DNA of 42,500 nt from Paenibacillaceae bacterium (GTDB lineage: Bacteria; Bacillota; Bacilli; Paenibacillales; Paenibacillaceae). The stretch lies in NCBI GenBank assembly GCA_900766135.1, contig CAAFUF010000026.1, positions 1-42,500 of the forward strand, given 5' to 3'. The notes under the pieces are model-generated. The model was not told the DNA's origin, searched no databases, and worked only from the letters and a program-made list of their open reading frames with translations. Shown here piece by piece: positions 1 through 6,007 of this stretch. Both the position numbers and the translations under genes were made by a program. Position 1 is the stretch's first letter, and every line of letters begins with the position of its first letter.

Positions 1-15
1 ACGCTCTTCCGATCT
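1..15 (+). other. Residual Illumina sequencing adapter
   Basis: The first 15 bases read ACGCTCTTCCGATCT, identical to the 3' end of the standard Illumina read adapter. This is not genomic sequence. It marks the window start as a contig end, so biological sequence starts at about 16. Confidence 0.93.
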
Positions 16-63
16 GGCGGCAGTGCGCCGGCGGTGGCCGACGGGCCGGCCGCCGAGGCGTAG
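16..63 (+). CDS. 3' end of an unidentified CDS (partial)
   Basis: One frame is open from the adapter junction to a TAG at 61-63, encoding a Gly/Ala/Pro-rich tail that ends in PAAEA. It is followed after about 75 bp by a strong intrinsic terminator, as expected for the last codons of a gene on the plus strand. The GC-rich, low-complexity tail resembles the linkers in pcrA and the U32 protein of this window. It is too short to identify, and an accidental open frame is possible. Confidence 0.35.
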   Translation, partial: GGSAPAVADGPAAEA

Positions 64-137
64 GCCGCGCGCGGGCCGGGGGCACCGGCCTGGCGCTGCG
101 CAGTATCGCGCCGCATCGGCTGCGGCGCGGCGCAACA

Positions 138-177
138 AAACCCGCCTGGGAGGTTTTCCTCTCCCAGGCGGGTTTTT
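138..177 (+). terminator. Intrinsic terminator
   Basis: A long GC-rich stem (CCCGCCTGGGAG pairing with CTCCCAGGCGGG, loop GTTTTCCT) is followed by TTTTT. It would end transcription of the partial gene at the contig start. The 64-137 stretch before it is GC-rich and holds no recognisable feature. Confidence 0.85.
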
Positions 178-184
178 GCTTATT

Positions 185-367
185 TAACGGACCCAGATGC
201 CGCTATTTACATGGGATACGCAGCGATGAGGATGTAACGGACCCAGATGCTCTTATTTGACTAGGTTCCGGACTAACTACCCCATTTTTCCTGAAATAAA
301 GCTTCCTCAGTCCGTTAGAGCAGGAAATAATGCGGGAAATAGCAATTAAGGTTATTTGAGTCCGTTG
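185..367 (+). repeat. 183-bp quadruple-motif palindromic element, copy A
   Basis: Two forward copies of a motif headed by TAACGGACCCAGATGC start at 185 and 235. Two inverted copies, ending in AGTCCGTT(A/G), end at 317 and 367. The left starts and right ends are both 50 bp apart. The spacer between the two inverted copies carries the family signature, two GGGAAATA-like blocks at about 321-341. It lies between a terminator and the 3' end of a minus-strand gene. Confidence 0.85.
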
Positions 368-397
368 CTATGAACGTCAGAGAAGGGGGACCACCTC

Positions 398-1048
398 TCA
401 ACGCATAAGTCGATAAGTCCGATAACGGCTCTTTCCGCTGGCAACAGATAGTTCCTGTTTATGAGCTAGCTCATGCAAAATACGTCTGGCGTGACGGTCC
501 GTAATCCGCAAATGCTCCGACAACTCAAGTGGACTAAAAGGCCGTAACATCCGCCTCGCAAAACGTACCGTTTCGGCCTCAAGCCAATTTAAGTCAGGAT
601 GCACCGCAGTGGTCATGAATTTACCGATAAAAGACAATACCAGCTGCTGGCATTGCTTCGGCTCCTCCACGATAGATAAGTAAGCAATGGGGAGTAACAT
701 CCAACCATCCAAAGCCAGTAAACTGTGGCGCCAGCATAAATCCTTGAAACGCCGAACGTCCAAATCCCTTGCATGGGGGCCGTATCCTTGGATTTCAATA
801 CCTCCCATTGCCGATCCTGATCCCGGGAGATAAGCGAGGTCCAAGTATCGATACCCGTTGTTGAAGTCACGGACTTCCCATTCCGGATACAAATGATCGA
901 AATGTCCAACGGCGGGGAACCAGACGAGCCTCAAAAATTCCATGGTGCCATGCCCCAATCCTTTTTTGAGGAGTTCCAAGCGTCTAGGGTTCTTCTCCTC
1001 CTCCATCTGACGTGCCATCCATGCATCAAAAGTCGGATCAAAATTCAT
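398..1048 (-). CDS. Restriction-endonuclease-like (DUF559/Vsr-type) protein with C-terminal winged helix
   Basis: 216 aa. The middle part reads like a small PD-(D/E)XK or Vsr/DUF559-type nuclease fold: an acidic residue at D70 in YRYLDLAY, then GIEIQGYG (E85, Q87) and LDGWMLL, the layout of Paenibacillus proteins that carry EIDGYG here. The usual Lys is replaced by Gln, so catalysis is uncertain. Residues about 171-214 look like a winged helix-turn-helix. The start is ATG at 1048, preceded by GGAGGAAGG on the minus strand. The gene is alone on its strand and lies between two directly oriented 183-bp elements, A at 185-367 and B at 1225-1407. The family assignment is from remembered sequence similarity; function is unknown. 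Confidence 0.75.
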   Translation of the reverse strand: MNFDPTFDAWMARQMEEEKNPRRLELLKKGLGHGTMEFLRLVWFPAVGHFDHLYPEWEVRDFNNGYRYLDLAYLPGSGSAMGGIEIQGYGPHARDLDVRRFKDLCWRHSLLALDGWMLLPIAYLSIVEEPKQCQQLVLSFIGKFMTTAVHPDLNWLEAETVRFARRMLRPFSPLELSEHLRITDRHARRILHELAHKQELSVASGKSRYRTYRLMR

Positions 1049-1224
1049 CTCAGATCAACCTTCCTCCATTTGTGAAAACAAAACGCCGCCCCGATAATTC
1101 CACCACTAAGGGTCGAAGTATCAAGACGGCGTGTGCTTCACGGCCTATTTGAGCCTAGTTTATAGCAATTGCAGGATTCTTGCAATGGTTCCGAAGGTTG
1201 TACTACTCTCTGTTTTGCGGATCG

Positions 1225-1407
1225 TAACGGACCGAGTGGTCCTTATCTTATCCGTAGACACAGGTCTTGAATTCTAACGGACTCCAGAGACGTTATATGG
1301 AACAAATTCAGCCCTTGATAACGATCAGCTAGCCAATAACGCCTCCCAGGTCCGTTAGCCGGGGAAATAAGCCGGGAAATAGCAAATAGCGTTATTGTGG
1401 TCCGTTA
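1225..1407 (+). repeat. 183-bp quadruple-motif palindromic element, copy B
   Basis: Motif starts at 1225 and 1275 (TAACGGACC, TAACGGACT). Inverted motifs end at 1357 and 1407 (GGTCCGTTA). Length and spacing match copy A base for base. The signature GGGGAAATAAGCCGGGAAAT lies between the two inverted motifs. It sits between the nuclease-like gene start and the motB-type gene end. The rest of the 1049-1487 gap shows nothing else I can name. Confidence 0.87.
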
Positions 1408-1487
1408 GGGGTAGGGATCGCGGGAAAAGGGGCCTACACATCGGTGTGGACGCTCAATCGAGGCTTCGTCTTCGTTTGCCTCCACTC

Positions 1488-2369
1488 CTATTGCTGCAAC
1501 TGCCGCAATACCGTGATCTCCACCCGGCGGTTCTTTTGGCGGCCTTCGGTTGTGTCGTTGTCGGCGGCGGGGCGGGTGTCGGCGTAACCGGCGTATTGGA
1601 AATGCTGGGGATCCAGCTTCTCCTTATCGACGAAAAACCGTAGCACCGACAACGCTCTCGCCCCCGACAGCTCCCAGTTGTCCTTGAACTCCGACGCGTA
1701 CACGATCGGCAGGCTGTCGGTATGGCCTTCAATGCTGATCACCGTATCGAGCTGACGGAACAAGCTGGCCAGCTTCGCTAGGGTCTTGGCTGAACCGCTC
1801 TTGAGGTCGGCTTTCCCGGTATCGAACAGAAACCGGTCGCTTAACGTGATCGAAATGCCTTTGGGCAAGTCGGCCACGCGGATTTGATCCTCAAGCGAAT
1901 TGTCCTTGATGTAACCCTCGATCACCTTCATCAAGTTGGCGAGCTCTTCCTCCTGCTTGCGAAAAGCGAGCTCCCGCTCCGTCAACGGCGCTTGTCCGGT
2001 GTTGTCGGCTTGGCCCGTCGTGCCTTGCCCTTCCCCTTGCTTGCTGCCGTTATCGGCCGAAGCCGGCGGATTCTTGTGATTGTAGCGGCTCTCCGTCCCC
2101 GTAATGCCGCTGCCCAGCTCCAGGATGGAATCCCCGCCTTTGAACGTCTGCTGCAGGGAGGAGGTCACCACTTCATATTTTTCCACGTCTAACCGGCTCA
2201 TGGCATACATCATCACGAAAAAAATCAGCAGCAGCGTAATCAAATCCGCATAGGTGATCATCCAGCGGTCCTTCGTATCGTTTCGCTCCGCACGTCTCCC
2301 GCGCCTGCGGGATTCCCGGGGCGTGCGGTCCAGTTCAGCGTTCTTGTCCGGTTTGCTGGACAGTCTCAT
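1488..2369 (-). CDS. motB: Flagellar stator subunit, MotB/MotS family
   Basis: 293 aa. A basic N-terminus is followed by a single membrane helix carrying the ion-channel Asp (about D42) in TYADLITLLLIFFV. A variable linker follows, then an OmpA-like peptidoglycan-binding domain (IEGHTDSLP at about residue 213, NWELSGARA, and NRRVEI near the C-terminus). With the upstream MotA partner it forms the torque-generating stator anchored to the wall. The channel helix (DLITLLLIFFVMM) resembles sodium-type MotS of Bacillus subtilis more than MotB, so the ion may be Na+; this is inference. Its ATG overlaps the partner's stop as ATGA, so the two are translationally coupled. No other flagellar genes are in the window. 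Confidence 0.92.
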   Translation of the reverse strand: MRLSSKPDKNAELDRTPRESRRRGRRAERNDTKDRWMITYADLITLLLIFFVMMYAMSRLDVEKYEVVTSSLQQTFKGGDSILELGSGITGTESRYNHKNPPASADNGSKQGEGQGTTGQADNTGQAPLTERELAFRKQEEELANLMKVIEGYIKDNSLEDQIRVADLPKGISITLSDRFLFDTGKADLKSGSAKTLAKLASLFRQLDTVISIEGHTDSLPIVYASEFKDNWELSGARALSVLRFFVDKEKLDPQHFQYAGYADTRPAADNDTTEGRQKNRRVEITVLRQLQQ

Positions 2370-3199
2370 AGCTCATTCTCCTCGGAGCTGCGAATGCGGG
2401 AGCCGCTTCCGAACCCGGCCGGCTTCTCCGGCTCGCTATCCGGCAATAGTCGTGTGGTCTCCGCGGTAAAAGACTCCAGCTTGCGCCGCACGAGCAAAGG
2501 ATGGTCCCCGTTCTGGATCGACAAAATCCCTTCGAGCATCATATCCATCCGGTCGAGCTCGTCATCGCATCGGGCTTTGATCTTGGAGGCGATCGGAAGA
2601 AAGATCAGGTTGGCGCTCGCCACCCCGTACAACGTCGCCGTAAAAGCAAGCGCGATCGAAGGGCCGAGCGCCGTCGGTTCGGACAAGCTGCCGAGCACGT
2701 GGATGAGCCCCATCACCGTGCCGATAATCCCCATCGTCGGGGCGTATCCGCCGGCCGATTCGAAGATTTTGGCGTAGCCGTCATATTTTTTCGCGACCGC
2801 ATCGATTTCCAGCTCCATGATCTGCCGCACCATCGCACGGTCCGTACCGTCCACCACCAGTTGAATCCCTTCGCGCAAAAAAGGATCCTGGTGTTCGGCG
2901 GCCTTTTTCTCCAAAGCCAATACGCCTTCGCGGCGGGAAATCGACGACATGCCCACGATATCCTCGATCACGTCGTCCTGCGCCGGGGATTTGGTCAAGA
3001 ACGCCAGCGCCAGCGCCTTCGGCACCGTACGGAGCTTGGCGACGGGGAAGCTGATCAACACCGCGGCAAAAGTCCCGCCAAACACGATTAAAGCGGCGGT
3101 AATCTGCAACAAACCGGCCAATTGACCGCCCTCCAGCATAAATCCGCCAACCAGGGCGGCTAGTCCAACAATGATGCCTATCAGCGTTGCAATATCCAT
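2366..3199 (-). CDS. motA: Flagellar stator subunit, MotA/MotP family
   Basis: 277 aa from the chosen ATG at 3199 (MDIATLIGI). A longer frame begins at 3238, but that ATG has no ribosome site, while AGGAG precedes 3199 at a rather long 13-nt spacing. Features are the N-terminal hydrophobic pair (IIVGLAALVGGF and LIVFGGTFAAVLISFP), a cytoplasmic charged loop, and the MotA signature region AGGYAPTMGIIGTVMGLIHVL, then a last helix pair. It is the proton- or sodium-channel partner of the downstream MotB/MotS gene, with a 4-bp overlap. MotA versus MotP identity cannot be settled from sequence alone. Confidence 0.92.
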   Translation of the reverse strand: MDIATLIGIIVGLAALVGGFMLEGGQLAGLLQITAALIVFGGTFAAVLISFPVAKLRTVPKALALAFLTKSPAQDDVIEDIVGMSSISRREGVLALEKKAAEHQDPFLREGIQLVVDGTDRAMVRQIMELEIDAVAKKYDGYAKIFESAGGYAPTMGIIGTVMGLIHVLGSLSEPTALGPSIALAFTATLYGVASANLIFLPIASKIKARCDDELDRMDMMLEGILSIQNGDHPLLVRRKLESFTAETTRLLPDSEPEKPAGFGSGSRIRSSEENEL

Positions 3200-3232
3200 G
3201 GATTGTGTACAACTCCTATTCTCGATTACCGT

Positions 3233-3261
3233 TTGCATCTATAAGATGAAAAAGGTATAAT
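3233..3261 (+). promoter_or_regulatory. Candidate sigma-A promoter of uvrB
   Basis: TTGCAT at 3233-3238 and TATAAT at 3256-3261 are spaced by 17 bp, about 200 nt before uvrB. It lies back to back with the motA start. The leader is long for a simple promoter, so other starts are possible. Confidence 0.5.
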
Positions 3262-3266
3262 ACATG

Positions 3267-3280
3267 GGAACACCCATTCC
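3267..3280 (+). promoter_or_regulatory. Possible LexA (Din-box-like) operator
   Basis: GGAACACCCATTCC matches 11 of 14 positions of the B. subtilis LexA consensus CGAACRNRYGTTYC. It sits 5 bp after the candidate uvrB -10 box, where bound LexA would block initiation. uvrB is a known LexA target in B. subtilis. The match is imperfect, so this is inference. Confidence 0.35.
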
Positions 3281-3459
3281 TATTTTGATAAATTTAGGAA
3301 GGGCCTCAGGGAGTAAGCTTGGTTTATTCATCGGAATCATGACGATCCTAGTTTATATCAGGAACCGAACATGTTGAGGCAACCATCTCATGCATAGATA
3401 GAACGAATACCGGAGACGCCTCTAGTATTCCATTTTAGACGATAGGGTGATGTTGGACA

Positions 3460-5451
3460 ATGAGTGAAATCGTGGTTAGCGACAATAAATTCGAGCTGAT
3501 CTCCGAGTATACGCCGCAAGGGGACCAACCGGAGGCGGTAAGACAACTGGTGGAGGGCGTGCTTGCCGGAAAAAAGCACCAGACGCTGCTCGGGGCGACG
3601 GGGACGGGCAAAACGTTTACGATCGCGCATACGATAGCGAAGCTCGGACGGCCCACCCTCGTCATCGCGCATAACAAGACGCTGGCGGCGCAGCTGGCCA
3701 GCGAGTTTCGCGAATTTTTCCCCAATAACTCGGTTGACTACTTCGTTAGTTACTACGACTACTACCAGCCGGAAGCCTACATTCCTTCCTCCGACACCTA
3801 CATCGAGAAAGATTCCAGCATTAATGAAGAAATCGATAAATTGCGTCACTCGGCGACGAGTTCGTTGTTTGAGCGGAGAGACGTCATCATCGTGGCGAGC
3901 GTGTCGTGTATTTACGGTCTCGGTTCGCCAATGGAATACCGTAATTTGGTGCTGTCGCTACGGGTGGGGATGGAGAAGCCGCGCAACCAGATTTTGAGCC
4001 GGCTGGTGGATATCCAATATCAACGGAACGATTTGAATTTCGTGCGCGGGACGTTTCGGGTCCGCGGCGATGTGCTGGAAATCTTCCCGGCATCCCGGGG
4101 CGAGCAGGCGGTGCGCGTGGAGTTTTTTGGCGACGAGATTGAGCGGATCACGGAAATCGATGTGTTGACCGGTGAGTTAGTCGGCGAACGCGAGCACATC
4201 GCGATTTTCCCGGCATCCCACTTCGTTACTCAAGAAGAGACGATGAAGATCGCCATCACGAACATCGAACGTGAGCTGGAAGAACGGCTGGAGGTATTTC
4301 GTGCGCAGGGGAAACTGCTGGAAGCCCAACGGCTGGAGCAGCGGACGCGCTACGACATCGAAATGATGAAGGAGGTTGGCTTCTGCTCCGGGATCGAGAA
4401 CTACTCGGGACCGTTAACTTTCCGGGAGCGGGGAGCGACACCGTATACGTTGATGGATTATTTTCCGGATGATATGCTGATCGTCATCGACGAATCCCAC
4501 GTCACGCTGCCGCAGATCCGGGCGATGTACAATGGTGACCAGGCGCGTAAGAATGTGCTGGTAGATCATGGTTTCCGCCTGCCGTCGGCGCTGGATAACC
4601 GTCCGCTGAGGTTCGAGGAGTTTGAAGAGAAAGCGACGCAGCTGATTTATGTTTCGGCAACGCCGGGGCCCTACGAACTGGAGCATTGCCCTACGATGGT
4701 GCAGCAAATTATCCGTCCGACAGGCCTGCTGGATCCGATTATCGAGGTACGGCCGACGAAAGGGCAGATCGACGATTTGATCGGAGAAATCCGCGACCGT
4801 ATCGCTAAGGATGAGCGCGTGCTGGTGACGACGCTGACCAAGAAGATGGCGGAAGACTTGACCGATTACCTCAAGGAGGTTGGAATCAAAGTCAGGTATC
4901 TTCACTCCGATATCAAAACGCTGGAACGGATGAGCATTTTGCGGGACCTGCGGCTAGGTACGTTCCATGTGCTGATCGGGATTAACCTGCTGCGGGAAGG
5001 CCTGGATTTGCCGGAGGTGTCGCTGGTGGCGATATTGGACGCCGATAAGGAAGGGTTCCTCCGTTCGGAACGCTCGCTGATCCAGACGATCGGGCGGGCC
5101 GCGCGGAATGCGGACGGCCGAGTGCTGATGTACGGCGATTCGATCACCGAGTCGATGGACCGGGCGATCAAGGAAACCGAGCGGCGGCGAAGTATCCAAA
5201 TCGCGTACAACGAAAAGCACGGCATCACGCCGCAGACGATCCGCAAGAAGGTGCGCGACGTCATCGAGGCCACCAAGGTGGCGGAGAGCAAAGCCGATTA
5301 CCTGGCCGATGCGAAAGGCAAGATGTCCAAACGCGACCGCGAAGCGATGATCGGCCGTCTCGAGGCCGAGATGAAGGAAGCGGCGAAGAACCTGCAATTC
5401 GAACGCGCCGCCGAACTGCGCGACGCGATCCTGGAGCTGCGGGCGGAGTAA
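3460..5451 (+). CDS. uvrB: Excinuclease ABC subunit UvrB
   Basis: 663 aa, full length for the family. UvrB is the damage-verifying helicase-like subunit of nucleotide excision repair. Walker A GATGTGKT lies at residues 45-52, the DNA-clamping beta-hairpin region at YYDYYQPEAY, and the DEAD-like box at VIDESH. Helicase motifs V and VI appear as GINLLREGLDLPE and QTIGRAARN. A C-terminal UVR motif (LQFERAAELRD) binds UvrC or UvrA. The start ATG follows GGGTGATG. uvrA lies downstream on the same strand but is separated by about 550 bp holding a 183-bp element and a structured leader, so the two may not be one simple operon. Confidence 0.98.
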   Translation: MSEIVVSDNKFELISEYTPQGDQPEAVRQLVEGVLAGKKHQTLLGATGTGKTFTIAHTIAKLGRPTLVIAHNKTLAAQLASEFREFFPNNSVDYFVSYYDYYQPEAYIPSSDTYIEKDSSINEEIDKLRHSATSSLFERRDVIIVASVSCIYGLGSPMEYRNLVLSLRVGMEKPRNQILSRLVDIQYQRNDLNFVRGTFRVRGDVLEIFPASRGEQAVRVEFFGDEIERITEIDVLTGELVGEREHIAIFPASHFVTQEETMKIAITNIERELEERLEVFRAQGKLLEAQRLEQRTRYDIEMMKEVGFCSGIENYSGPLTFRERGATPYTLMDYFPDDMLIVIDESHVTLPQIRAMYNGDQARKNVLVDHGFRLPSALDNRPLRFEEFEEKATQLIYVSATPGPYELEHCPTMVQQIIRPTGLLDPIIEVRPTKGQIDDLIGEIRDRIAKDERVLVTTLTKKMAEDLTDYLKEVGIKVRYLHSDIKTLERMSILRDLRLGTFHVLIGINLLREGLDLPEVSLVAILDADKEGFLRSERSLIQTIGRAARNADGRVLMYGDSITESMDRAIKETERRRSIQIAYNEKHGITPQTIRKKVRDVIEATKVAESKADYLADAKGKMSKRDREAMIGRLEAEMKEAAKNLQFERAAELRDAILELRAE

Positions 5452-5616
5452 TGGCTTGCTAATCTTCCCCCTTAGTGGGGGGGGCGACACGGACATGCGA
5501 TGTTGGGCTCGCGAGCGTTGGGACACGAGTCTCTCGTTGTCGGGGCTCGGTCATCGTGGTTTGTCGTGACTAGCCCTGGTCGCCGCGCTCGGCTTTGGTC
5601 GGGGGGCGGGCTATTG

Positions 5617-5799
5617 TAACGGAACTGAGCGACCTTATTTGCTCTTGAGAGCACGGTTCCTCCTTCTAACGGAACGAGGAGACGCTATTTGCTCGAAAGA
5701 GACCATATTCGGATGAGTTTATGCCAAATAAGGTCTCTGGATTCCGTTAAACCGGGAAATATCCGGGAAATGAGCGAATAACGTCTCTACGTTCCGTTA
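5617..5799 (+). repeat. 183-bp quadruple-motif palindromic element, copy C
   Basis: Motif starts at 5617 and 5667 (both TAACGGAAC). Inverted motifs end at 5749 and 5799 (both TTCCGTTA). Signature CGGGAAATATCCGGGAAAT lies at about 5753-5771. All four cores here read GGAA, whereas copies A, B and E read GGAC, so the motifs vary together within an element. It lies between co-directional uvrB and uvrA and is probably transcribed. Confidence 0.9.
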
Positions 5800-5851
5800 G
5801 CGATTCAATCCAGGTTTAAAAATCGGGTTTTCAGCACCGAGAAGGTTGAGA

Positions 5852-5976
5852 GAAGCCAGGGGTTGAGTAGCGGAGCGTAGTTAGGGCTACGTGAGCAACG
5901 GAAACCCCGGGCTGAACTCAAGATTCGATGCCGGATCGGCTTCAGGACTTTGCCTCGTGATCAAAAGTCAATTTTT
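5852..5976 (+). ncRNA. Candidate structured leader RNA upstream of uvrA
   Basis: The 125-nt stretch before uvrA can fold with several perfect helices: GAAGCC 5852-5857 with GGCTTC 5938-5943; GGGGTT 5859-5864 with AACCCC 5903-5908; and CGTAG 5876-5880 with CTACG 5887-5891. TTGAGT 5863-5868 can also pair with ACTCAA 5916-5921, competing with the second helix. It ends in a short hairpin (GACTTT 5946-5951 with AAAGTC 5964-5969) followed by TTTTT, like an attenuator. I recall similar sequence before other Paenibacillus genes but cannot verify that or name an Rfam family. Confidence 0.45.
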
Positions 5977-6007
5977 GGATTACATCTATAAAAGGGAGAT
6001 GAAGTTG

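Noticed and set aside
3368..3378. CGAACATGTTG as a LexA box for uvrB
   Set aside because: The half-sites are too close together for the Din-box spacing; the 3267 site fits better.
5891..5998. N-terminal extension of UvrA
   Set aside because: The extension translates the structured leader RNA and precedes the ribosome site; UvrA normally begins at the -IVIKGARAHN- region.
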